The notes under the pieces were generated by a model. That model ran no database searches, was not told the DNA's origin, and worked only from the letters and a program-made list of their open reading frames with translations. This document shows, in pieces, positions 29,139 to 37,321 of a stretch of 64,000 bases of DNA. Every line of letters begins with the position of its first letter. Within the stretch, counting starts at the first letter, position 1. This stretch comes from Flavobacterium aquidurense (GTDB lineage Bacteria; Bacteroidota; Bacteroidia; Flavobacteriales; Flavobacteriaceae). Location of the stretch: positions 186,001-250,000 of the forward strand of contig FNPS01000004.1 in the NCBI GenBank assembly GCA_900107365.1, read 5' to 3'. The position numbers were made by a program, and so were the translations under genes.

Positions 29139-29347
29139 AAATCAATAGTTGGGAAATTCCAATCTTTGGAAGGAAATTCCAATTTATAAATTCCAAATTC
29201 CAATTGGAATCTATTTTTTTTCAAATATACTAATTTGAAATTGGATTTATTTTGAAGTTTGCCGTTTCAAAATTGGAATTTGGATTTTCCTTCTTTGGAT
29301 TTTTTTAAGCGTTGGAATTTGGAATTTATTTTTTTGGAATTTCCTAT
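29139..29347. repeat. GGAATT/AATTCC word repeat
   Basis: Between lptE and the activator gene the words GGAATTTGG, AAATTCCAA and TTGGAATT recur in both orientations and can fold on one another. There is no coding potential. Confidence 0.6.
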
Positions 29348-30604
29348 TTATAGGTCAAATTGCTTAATTTTTCGATATAAAGTTCTTTCCGAAATCCCTA
29401 ATTCATCAGCCGCCGCTTTTCGTTTTCCTTTATTTTTTTCTAATGATTTTTTAATCATTTCGATTTCTTTTTGTTCTAAACGTAAAATTTCTTCTTCTTC
29501 AATGGTTTCGGCATCTAAGTAATTATTATCATCTTGTACGCGGTAATTATCTTCGCGTGTTGCAGGTGTCATAACCGCTGTTCTTGGTTCTTCTTCAAAA
29601 TCAATTTCGCTGTCATTTTCCTGAGAACCGTATATTTTCTGAATCAAATTCGGATTGATGTCCTGTACTTTTGAATTACCGTTTTTCATTAATTCTAATG
29701 TCAGCTTCTTCAAATCGTTCAAATCACTTTTCATATCAAAAAGAACTTTATACAGAATGTCTCGTTCTGTACTGAAATCATCTTTTTTCTTATCGCTAAT
29801 TACAGAAGGTAAATTGCTTCCTTCAGTAGGTAAATACGATCGTAAAGTAGCTAATGTAATATCACGATTCGTTTCCAAAACCGAAATTTGCTCGGCTACA
29901 TTTCGCAATTGACGAATATTTCCGTTCCATCTGAATTTTTGCAAAAGCTGAACTGCATCATCATCCAATTTCAACGGAGGCATTTTATATTTATGAGCAA
30001 AATCGGCTACAAACTTTCGGAACAACAAATGAATGTCTTCATTTCTTTCACGTAAAGGTGGTAAAGTGATTTCGACAGTCGTTAAACGATAATACAAATC
30101 CTCGCGGAATTTTCCTTTTTCAATCGCATTAAAAAGATTCACATTGGTTGCTGCTACAATTCTCACGTTCGTTTTCTGAACCTGAGACGAACCAACTTTT
30201 ATGAATTCTCCATTTTCAAGAACACGAAGCAAACGAACCTGAGTTGTCAATGGCAATTCTCCAACTTCATCCAGAAAAATGGTTCCGCCATCGGCTACTT
30301 CAAAATAACCTTCACGGGTGCTTGTAGCTCCTGTAAAAGCGCCTTTTTCGTGGCCAAAAAGTTCACTGTCAATTGTTCCCTCCGGAATAGCTCCACAGTT
30401 TACAGCGATATATTTGCCATGCTTTCTGTGCGAAAGCGAATGGATAATTCTCGGAATATTTTCTTTACCAACACCACTTTCCCCAGTCACCATTACCGAA
30501 ATATCAGTAGGAGCAACCTGAATGGCTTTTTCGATGGCGCGATTTAATTTTGGGTCATTGCCAATAATCTCAAATCGTTGTTTTATTGCTTGAACTGTTT
30601 CCAT
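29348..30604 (-). CDS. Sigma-54-dependent transcriptional activator (NtrC-type, no receiver)
   Basis: A 418-residue regulator. The AAA+ domain starts almost at the N-terminus: Walker A TGESGVGKE at about residues 40-48, the sigma-54 contact loop GAFTGA intact in GHEKGAFTGATS, Walker B GGTIFLDEVGELP, and sensor motifs. A Fis-type helix-turn-helix closes the protein (KRKAAADELGISERTLYRK). There is no receiver or GAF domain, so activity is probably set by expression or a partner. It heads a likely operon with lptE, the TPR protein and secG. Confidence 0.92.
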   Translation of the reverse strand: METVQAIKQRFEIIGNDPKLNRAIEKAIQVAPTDISVMVTGESGVGKENIPRIIHSLSHRKHGKYIAVNCGAIPEGTIDSELFGHEKGAFTGATSTREGYFEVADGGTIFLDEVGELPLTTQVRLLRVLENGEFIKVGSSQVQKTNVRIVAATNVNLFNAIEKGKFREDLYYRLTTVEITLPPLRERNEDIHLLFRKFVADFAHKYKMPPLKLDDDAVQLLQKFRWNGNIRQLRNVAEQISVLETNRDITLATLRSYLPTEGSNLPSVISDKKKDDFSTERDILYKVLFDMKSDLNDLKKLTLELMKNGNSKVQDINPNLIQKIYGSQENDSEIDFEEEPRTAVMTPATREDNYRVQDDNNYLDAETIEEEEILRLEQKEIEMIKKSLEKNKGKRKAAADELGISERTLYRKIKQFDL

Positions 30605-30617
30605 GTATGTTTTTTGT

Positions 30618-31113
30618 CTTTTGCCACAGATTAAAAGATTAACTCAGATTCTCTAAATTATAAAATATATCTTTTATATTGAAGAGATTTTGTTTGAAAG
30701 TTAATAAGTAACCCTAATTCTGAATGTGACAATTTTATATAGTTTAAAATCTGAGCAATATGTTCACTCGAAAATTCTTTTATCGCTTTTACCTCTAGAA
30801 CAATGTCTTCGTTAACTATGAAATCCGCATAAAATTTATGAGTTAAGATTCTGCCTTTATATTCAATAGAATATTCCTTCTCTCTTTCAAACGGAATGTT
30901 GTTTTCTCTAAATTCTATTTCTAAAGCATCTTTATAGACTATTTCTAATAATCCAGGTCCAAGATTTTTATGAACCTCCATACATAATCCAATAATCTTA
31001 TAAGTTTCTTTTTCTCTATAATATTGCATATATAAATTTATTTTTACCATTAAATTTAAAATAAGAAAAATAATACAAAAAAATCATTTTAATCGTTAAA
31101 TCTGTGGCAAAAA
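30618..31113. repeat. Inverted-repeat arms flanking the GxxExxY gene
   Basis: The left arm TTTTGCCACAGATT (from 30618, continuing ..AAGATTAA..) and the right arm AATCTGTGGCAAAA (ending about 31113, preceded by TTAATCG) are inverted copies, matching over about 14 nt perfectly and about 30 nt imperfectly. They bracket the GxxExxY gene with about 15-35 bp on each side. The word CACAGATT also forms the palindrome at 24224-24272. Confidence 0.85.
30658..31050 (-). CDS. GxxExxY protein
   Basis: A 130-residue protein with the family motif GPGLLEIVY (G-x-x-E-x-x-Y), the downstream ILTHKFYADFIV and VLEVKAIKE typical of PD-(D/E)xK-like nuclease folds, and the C-terminal AQILNYIKLSHSELGLLINF. The name reflects an uncharacterised domain common in Bacteroidota and cyanobacteria. 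An alternative start (MQYYREKETYK) is 21 bp downstream. It lies between the miaB and activator genes, all on the same strand, and is enclosed by the inverted arms at 30618-31113. Confidence 0.88.
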   Translation of the reverse strand: MVKINLYMQYYREKETYKIIGLCMEVHKNLGPGLLEIVYKDALEIEFRENNIPFEREKEYSIEYKGRILTHKFYADFIVNEDIVLEVKAIKEFSSEHIAQILNYIKLSHSELGLLINFQTKSLQYKRYIL

Positions 31114-31116
31114 AAA

Positions 31117-32562
31117 TTAATTCATGCTACTCAGCCCTACAGCTTCACCTTTTAAGGTTCCACTAGTACAACTTATAATTTTTACATTTACGAAATCTCC
31201 AATTTTATAGTTTTCTTTTGGAAAAACAACCGTAATACTTTGAGAGTTTCTTCCTGAAAATTCATCTTTTGATTTTTTAGAAACTTTTTCGACCAAAACT
31301 TCTACAATTTGCCCAACGTATTCCTCACTTCTAAACCAGGCGTGTTTTTGTTGTAAGTCGACAATTTCCTGTAATCTTCTGGCTTTGGTTTCTTCCGGAA
31401 CATCATCTTCCATTTTTCTTCCTGCCAAAGTTCCAGGGCGCTCAGAATACGAATACATATAACCGAAATTATATTTTACATATTCCATCAAACTCATAGT
31501 GTCCTGGTGATCTTCTTCCGTTTCGGTTGGGAAACCGGCAATCATATCTTGCGAAATCGAAGCATTTGGAATAATAGTCCTGATTTTATCAATCAAAGTC
31601 ATGTATTCTTCACGAGTATGCAGACGATTCATTTCTTTTAAAATTCTGTTACTTCCAGATTGAACGGGCAAGTGAATGTGTTTACAGATATTTGGATATT
31701 TCGCAATAACATGCAAAACACTTTCGTGCATATCCTGCGGATTAGAAGTCGAAAATCTTATGCGCATTTTAGGAAAACCAACCGCAACCATTTCAAGCAA
31801 TTGATCAAAATCAACTGCAGTTGCTTTTTGCATTTCAGAAGCATTTACAAAATCCTTCTTCAAACCGCCTCCGTACCAAAGATAACTGTCAACGTTTTGA
31901 CCTAAAAGTGTAATCTCCTTAAAACCTTTATCCCATAAATCCTGAATTTCAGTCATAATACTTTGAGGTTCACGACTACGCTCACGGCCACGTGTAAAAG
32001 GTACAACGCAAAACGTACACATATTATCGCAACCACGTGTGATCGAAACCAACGCGGTAATTCCGTTACTCATCAAACGAACCGGCGAAATATCTCCGTA
32101 CGTTTCGTCTTTTGATAAAATTACATTGATGGCGTCGCGGCCTTCTTCAACTTCTGCCAATAAATTAGGTAAATCTTTGTAAGCATCAGGACCAACAACA
32201 AGGTCGACTATTTTTTCTTCCTCCAGAAACTGACTTTTCAAACGCTCGGCCATACAGCCCAAAACGCCTACTTTCATTTTCGGGTTAATACGTTTTACCG
32301 CATTATATTTTTCCAGACGCTTACGAATAGTCTGCTCCGCCTTATCTCGAATTGAGCAGGTGTTAACTAAAACTAAATCAGCATCTTCAAGGGTTTGTGT
32401 AGTGTTATATCCGTTTATTGATAAAATAGAAGCTACGACTTCACTGTCCGAAAAATTCATCGCACAACCGTAACTTTCTATAAAAAGTTTCTTTGTATTC
32501 TCAGGTTTATTCTCTAAAACAAGACTTTCGCCCTGTTTGCTTTCTTCAATAATCTTTTCCAT
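31117..32562 (-). CDS. miaB: tRNA-2-methylthio-N6-dimethylallyladenosine synthase MiaB
   Basis: A 481-residue radical-SAM methylthiotransferase. The N-terminal UPF0004 domain has YGCAMNFSDSE, VNTCSIRD and GCMAERLK (three Cys for the auxiliary cluster). The radical-SAM motif is RGCDNMCTFC. The TRAM domain ends the protein (YVGQIVEVLVEK ... GRNSQSITVVFP). MiaB adds methylthio groups at position 37 of tRNAs reading UNN codons. It is the first gene of a minus-strand run and has a long AT-rich upstream region full of repeats. Confidence 0.95.
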   Translation of the reverse strand: MEKIIEESKQGESLVLENKPENTKKLFIESYGCAMNFSDSEVVASILSINGYNTTQTLEDADLVLVNTCSIRDKAEQTIRKRLEKYNAVKRINPKMKVGVLGCMAERLKSQFLEEEKIVDLVVGPDAYKDLPNLLAEVEEGRDAINVILSKDETYGDISPVRLMSNGITALVSITRGCDNMCTFCVVPFTRGRERSREPQSIMTEIQDLWDKGFKEITLLGQNVDSYLWYGGGLKKDFVNASEMQKATAVDFDQLLEMVAVGFPKMRIRFSTSNPQDMHESVLHVIAKYPNICKHIHLPVQSGSNRILKEMNRLHTREEYMTLIDKIRTIIPNASISQDMIAGFPTETEEDHQDTMSLMEYVKYNFGYMYSYSERPGTLAGRKMEDDVPEETKARRLQEIVDLQQKHAWFRSEEYVGQIVEVLVEKVSKKSKDEFSGRNSQSITVVFPKENYKIGDFVNVKIISCTSGTLKGEAVGLSSMN

Positions 32563-32724
32563 TGTATAATTTCAAAGTGCAAAGATAACGCAAAAGGTAT
32601 AAATATGACAAGATGGCAGAGAAAAGATTTTAGATTTTAGAGTTAAGATTTTAGATCTACCTGTAGGAGCCGCAAAAGATCTTTTTTAATGTAAGTAAGG
32701 AATTTAAAATATATTAACCAGAAG

Positions 32725-32836
32725 ATTAAAACTCAAAGTAATTCTCAAAGCTTTGTGAATTTCCTCTGAAACTTTTCAGCTTAAATTAAAACTTAGCGAA
32801 CTTTGTATAAATCTTTGTGGACTTTGTGGTTAAATT
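32725..32836. repeat. CTTTGCG/CTTTGTG repeat, copy A
   Basis: Copy A of a direct repeat (TTAAAACTCAAAG ... TCAAAGCTTTGTG ... CTTTGTGGTTAAATTTT). Copy B is at 33036-33148 and is similar along its length. The two flank the dispersed element at 32844-33000. The 824-bp gap 32563-33386 holds these repeats, TCTAAAATCTAAA words and the topA promoter, and no gene. Confidence 0.75.
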
Positions 32837-32843
32837 TTTATTT

Positions 32844-33000
32844 AAGAAGCTATTCCAGCTTTCCGTTTCATCCCGATAGTTATCGGGACATAAAACAAGC
32901 TATTTTTCTAAGCCACAAAACGAGCTTCCTCCGGTCGCTGTTTTATGGCAAGAAAAATCAGCTTTTTTTATTCCGGGCTTTCCACTGCAATCTGGGCTAG
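32844..33000 (-). repeat. Dispersed intergenic element, copy 3 of 3
   Basis: On the minus strand it begins TAGCCCAGATTGCAGTGGAA and ends GAAACGGAAAGCTGGAAT. The interior differs from the other copies and includes an inner palindrome TCCCGATAACTATCGGGA. It lies between copies of the CTTTGCG repeat. Confidence 0.75.
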
Positions 33001-33035
33001 AAATAACCCTAAAATCTAAGATGTTTATCCATAAA

Positions 33036-33148
33036 TTAAAAGTAAAAATCATCTCAAAGCTTTGTGCAATTCCTCCTCTGAAATTGTTCAGTTTAACTAA
33101 AGCTTGGCGACCTTTGCGTAAACCCTTGCGACCTTTGCGGTTAAATTT
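33036..33148. repeat. CTTTGCG/CTTTGTG repeat, copy B
   Basis: Copy B of the direct repeat: ATCTCAAAGCTTTGTGCAATT at the start and TTGCGACCTTTGCGG at the end, aligned with 32725-32836 with a few point changes and one small gap. Confidence 0.75.
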
Positions 33149-33339
33149 ACTACACGAAATACATGTAGATTAAATAATCTAAAATCTAAAGTCTGAAATC
33201 TAAAATTCTAAATAAAAGCACATTCTTGATACATAATCCATTTAAAATTATACCTATATATATAATAGGTGAGAATACAGATAAATCTGCAATTTTTAGA
33301 AACATAATATCAAAATAACTCAAAAATGCATTATCAAGG

Positions 33340-33368
33340 TTGATATTTAAAAAAAACTTCTACTTTTG
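33340..33368 (+). promoter_or_regulatory. Bacteroidota promoter of topA
   Basis: TTG (33340-33342) and TACTTTTG (33361-33368) fit the Bacteroidota consensus TTG-N17-23-TAnnTTTG with an 18-nt spacer. The topA start codon lies 18 bp after the -7 box. Confidence 0.75.
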
Positions 33369-33386
33369 TTGCAGAAAAATAGATCA

Positions 33387-35903
33387 ATGGCAAAGAATTT
33401 AGTAATAGTGGAATCACCTGCAAAGGCGAAAACGATAGAGAAATTTCTAGGAAGTGATTTTCAGGTCGAGTCAAGTTATGGACATATAGCCGACTTACCA
33501 TCAAAGGAAATAGGAGTAGATGTAGAGAATGGATTTAAACCTAAATACGAAGTTTCTCCTGATAAAAAAGCCCTGGTAAGTAAACTAAAAACACTATCTA
33601 AAAATGCCGAAATGGTTTGGTTGGCAAGTGATGAGGACCGCGAAGGAGAAGCTATTTCATGGCACTTGGCGGAAGAACTAAAACTAGATATAAAAAAAAC
33701 CAAAAGAATTGTTTTTCACGAGATTACCAAGTCAGCTATTCTTAAAGCAATCGACAATCCAAGAGAAATTGATTATAACTTAGTAAACGCACAACAGGCA
33801 CGTCGTGTTTTAGACCGTTTAGTAGGTTACGAATTGTCTCCGGTTTTATGGAGAAAAATTAAAGGCGGACTTTCTGCCGGACGTGTACAATCTGTTTCTG
33901 TTCGTCTGATTGTAGAGAGAGAACGTGAAATTCAGAATTTTAAAGCCATAGCGAGTTATTCAATTGTAGCAGAATTTGTGAATGAAGCAGGAAAAGCTTT
34001 CAAAGCTAAATTGCCAAAAAACTTCAATACTAAAAAAGAAGCCGAAGATTTCTTAAAACAAAACATCGGATCTAAATATAAGGTAGCCGATTTAGAAACT
34101 AAACCTACCAAAAAATCTCCAACAGCACCTTTTACAACTTCAACTCTTCAGCAGGAAGCAGCCCGAAAATTGTATTTGCCAGTAGGAATCACCATGCAGC
34201 TTGCACAACGTTTATACGAAGCCGGACTTATTACTTATATGAGAACGGATAGTGTGAACCTTTCTAAAGATGCAATGGATGCCGCTGAAGCTGAAATTAT
34301 AAAATCATACGGGAAAGAATTTTCGAAACCGAGAACTTTTGCAAACAAGAGTAAAGGAGCACAAGAAGCGCACGAAGCAATTCGTCCGACTGATATGTCG
34401 CGCCACACAGTAAACATTGACCGTGATCAGGCTCGTTTGTATGATTTGATCTGGAAAAGAACATTGGCCTCTCAAATGAGCGATGCACAATTAGAAAGAA
34501 CAAACGTAAAAATTGAAGCGAATAATCACAGTGAAATTTTTACAGCTTCAGGAGAAGTTTTACTTTTTGAAGGTTTTCTTAAAGTATATCTTGAAGGACA
34601 CGATGATGACGAGGAAGAACAAGAAGGAATGTTGCCAGCGTTGAAAGTAAACGAAAAACTGGCTAACAACTATATTACAGCTACAGAACGATATTCAAGA
34701 CCACCGGCACGTTATACAGAGGCTTCTTTGGTGAAAAAATTAGAAGAATTAGGAATTGGACGTCCGTCTACGTACGCACCAACTATTTCGACGATCATCA
34801 ACAGAAATTATGTTGAAAAAGGAACATTGGAAGGTCAGGAACGTAATTATACACAACTTACTTTGCAGGCTGATAAAGTTGGTGAGAAGTTGCTGAAAGA
34901 AAATACAGGTTCTGATAAAGGAAAATTGGTTCCTACAGATATCGGAACAATTGTTACTGATTTCCTTGTTAAGAATTTCGGAAACATACTTGATTATAAT
35001 TTCACTGCAAAAGTAGAGCAGGATTTTGACGAAATTGCAGAAGGAAATATTGACTGGGCAACCATGATGCAGGAATTCTACGATAAATTTCACCCAAATG
35101 TTAAAGATGTTGAAGCAAATGCTGAGAGAGAAAGTGGTGAAAGAATTCTGGGTAAAGATGCAGATGGAAGACAAGTATCTGTTCGCTTAGGAAAATTTGG
35201 TCCAATGGCTCAAATTGGAGAAGCGGATGATGAAGATAAAAAGTTCGCCAGCTTAATGGCAGACCAAAATATTGGAAATATTACTTTAGAAGATGCTTTA
35301 AATTTATTTTTATTACCTAAAAACTTAGGAGAATATAAAGGAGAAGAAGTTGAAGTAAGTAATGGGCGCTACGGACCTTATGTACGTCATGGAAGTGTTT
35401 TTATTTCACTGCCAAGAGGGGAAGATCCATTAGCTGTTACAAAAGAAAGAGCTCAGGAGTTAATTGATGAAAAAGCACTTGCTGATGCGCCAATTGCAGT
35501 TTACAAAGGAGAATCAGTTCAAAAAGGTGTGGGACGTTTTGGTCCGTTTATCAAATGGAATGGTCTTTTTGTAAATGTGAGCAAAAAATACAATTTTGAT
35601 AATTTATCGCAGGCTGATGTTGAGGAATTGATTGAAGATAAATTACAGAAAAACATAGATAAAGTGCTTCACAATTGGGAAGACGAAGGAATTCTGGTTG
35701 AGAAAGCACGTTGGGGGCGCTCTGTTATTACAAAAGGTAAAATCAAAATTGAATTAAGCAAAGATGTTGATGCAACGAAATTAACATTGGCTGAAGTTCA
35801 GGAAATGATCGCCAAAAAGACTCCGGCAAAAAAAACACCAGCAAAAAAAGCAACAACAGCAAAGAAAGCTCCGGCTAAAAAACCAGCTGCTAAAAAGAAA
35901 TAA
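33387..35903 (+). CDS. topA: Type IA DNA topoisomerase I
   Basis: An 838-residue topoisomerase that relaxes negative supercoils. The Toprim domain begins NLVIVESPAKAKTIEKFLG; active-site Tyr284 is in YMRTDSVNLS; RPSTYAPTISTII follows. The long C-terminal part replaces zinc fingers with Topo_C repeats (GRYGPYVRHG, GRFGPFIKWNG), and a Lys/Ala/Pro-rich tail (KKTPAKKTPAKK) ends the protein, like histone-H1-like tails in related Bacteroidota. I chose the ATG at 33387. The next gene starts 3 bp after the stop. Confidence 0.97.
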   Translation: MAKNLVIVESPAKAKTIEKFLGSDFQVESSYGHIADLPSKEIGVDVENGFKPKYEVSPDKKALVSKLKTLSKNAEMVWLASDEDREGEAISWHLAEELKLDIKKTKRIVFHEITKSAILKAIDNPREIDYNLVNAQQARRVLDRLVGYELSPVLWRKIKGGLSAGRVQSVSVRLIVEREREIQNFKAIASYSIVAEFVNEAGKAFKAKLPKNFNTKKEAEDFLKQNIGSKYKVADLETKPTKKSPTAPFTTSTLQQEAARKLYLPVGITMQLAQRLYEAGLITYMRTDSVNLSKDAMDAAEAEIIKSYGKEFSKPRTFANKSKGAQEAHEAIRPTDMSRHTVNIDRDQARLYDLIWKRTLASQMSDAQLERTNVKIEANNHSEIFTASGEVLLFEGFLKVYLEGHDDDEEEQEGMLPALKVNEKLANNYITATERYSRPPARYTEASLVKKLEELGIGRPSTYAPTISTIINRNYVEKGTLEGQERNYTQLTLQADKVGEKLLKENTGSDKGKLVPTDIGTIVTDFLVKNFGNILDYNFTAKVEQDFDEIAEGNIDWATMMQEFYDKFHPNVKDVEANAERESGERILGKDADGRQVSVRLGKFGPMAQIGEADDEDKKFASLMADQNIGNITLEDALNLFLLPKNLGEYKGEEVEVSNGRYGPYVRHGSVFISLPRGEDPLAVTKERAQELIDEKALADAPIAVYKGESVQKGVGRFGPFIKWNGLFVNVSKKYNFDNLSQADVEELIEDKLQKNIDKVLHNWEDEGILVEKARWGRSVITKGKIKIELSKDVDATKLTLAEVQEMIAKKTPAKKTPAKKATTAKKAPAKKPAAKKK

Positions 35904-35906
35904 TAA

Positions 35907-37058
35907 ATGGAATTTGATTTTCTAGAACCAGTTAACGACGGAATTTTACAGTTCATTAGTTCGTTGTCTTCACAAGAATTGGGTAGCAAGATTGTTTTGC
36001 ATACTCAGGATCAGTTTCCTGATATTAGCAAGGTGCAGATAGCTATAGTAGGTGTTTTAGAAGATCGCAGGAACATTAATATGGTTAATGAAGTTAACCT
36101 TATGGCTGTTCGTAAAAAGTTGTATAGTATGTTTCCCGGTAACTGGGATGCTTCTGTCGCTGATTTGGGCGATATACTTGCAGGTGATTCTGTTGACGAT
36201 ACTTACTTCGCATTAAAAAAGGTAACGGCCGCTTTAATTAAGAATAAAGTGATTCCTATAGTCCTGGGAGGTTCGCAGGATTTGACCTATGCTTTGTATC
36301 GTGCTTACGATGATTTAGAGCAAATGGTAAACATGGTGGCGGTTGATAATCGATTTGATTTTGGAAAAGAAAATGAAACGGTTTCAGCTAATTCTTATCT
36401 GACTAAAATCATTATAGATGAGCCAAATAACCTTTTTAACTATTGTAATATAGGGTATCAGACCTACTATAATTCGCAGGAAGAAATTGATTTGATTGAA
36501 AAGTTGTTTTTTGATGCGTATCGTTTAGGTGAGATTTCGAATAAGATTGCTTTGGCTGAACCCGTTTTTAGAGATGCTGATTTGGTAAGTATTGATTTAA
36601 ATTCGGTAAAGTCTTCAGCTTCAGGAAATAATGTTACTTTTGAACCTAATGGTTTTAACGGAAAAGAGATTTGTTCCTTAGCAAGATATGCAGGAATTAG
36701 TGATAAAGTTTCATCGTTTGGAATCTTTAATCACAATAGTACCTTACATGAGTCAGCTATGATTGCTCAGATTGTTTGGTATTTCATTGAAGGATATCAT
36801 TATCGTTCTAAAGAATATCCGTTTGGTAGCAGAACTAACTATTTGAAATACATTGTGCCACTGGAAGATGAGGAACTGATTTTTTACAAAAGTGATAAAA
36901 CAGACCGTTGGTGGATCGAAATTCCGTTTGTGTCGAATGGGAACAATAAATTGAAAAGAAATACGTTATTACCGTGTTCGTACGACGAATATTTGTGCGC
37001 TTGTAATCAAGAATTGCCAGAAAGATGGTGGAAAGCACAAAGAAAAAATGCTTTATAA
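35907..37058 (+). CDS. Ureohydrolase-like (arginase fold) protein lacking metal ligands
   Basis: A 383-residue protein with the arginase/formimidoylglutamase fold. Typical motifs are present but altered: the usual GGDH is GGSQ at about residue 120, the DAHxD region is DNRFDFG at about 146, and SxDxD is SIDLNSVKS at about 228. The manganese-binding residues are therefore missing and it is unlikely to be an active ureohydrolase. The gene begins 3 bp after topA and lies upstream of gldK, an order known in gliding flavobacteria, so a structural or regulatory role linked to the locus is plausible but untested. Confidence 0.75.
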   Translation: MEFDFLEPVNDGILQFISSLSSQELGSKIVLHTQDQFPDISKVQIAIVGVLEDRRNINMVNEVNLMAVRKKLYSMFPGNWDASVADLGDILAGDSVDDTYFALKKVTAALIKNKVIPIVLGGSQDLTYALYRAYDDLEQMVNMVAVDNRFDFGKENETVSANSYLTKIIIDEPNNLFNYCNIGYQTYYNSQEEIDLIEKLFFDAYRLGEISNKIALAEPVFRDADLVSIDLNSVKSSASGNNVTFEPNGFNGKEICSLARYAGISDKVSSFGIFNHNSTLHESAMIAQIVWYFIEGYHYRSKEYPFGSRTNYLKYIVPLEDEELIFYKSDKTDRWWIEIPFVSNGNNKLKRNTLLPCSYDEYLCACNQELPERWWKAQRKNAL

Positions 37059-37321
37059 AAGATAATTTTAGAAAAAATCTTAATTTTTTGAAATTATCAA
37101 AAATAATTTAAGATAATTTAGTAGGAAAATAAATATATAATCTAAAATTTAACGTTTTACGTCGATATTTTGTGCTAGTTTGTCGATAAAATATTTTTTT
37201 TTTATTTTATTTAACATTATTTTTGAACAGTAAAATAAATTTCGCAACTAGTATTGTTTTTTAGATAAATAATAAATACGTTTACGGACTTATAATAATG
37301 AATAGATAATCCCAAATTTAT

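Noticed and set aside
34749..35174. Minus-strand 141-codon frame inside topA
   Set aside because: Antisense shadow of topA with no start context or homology.
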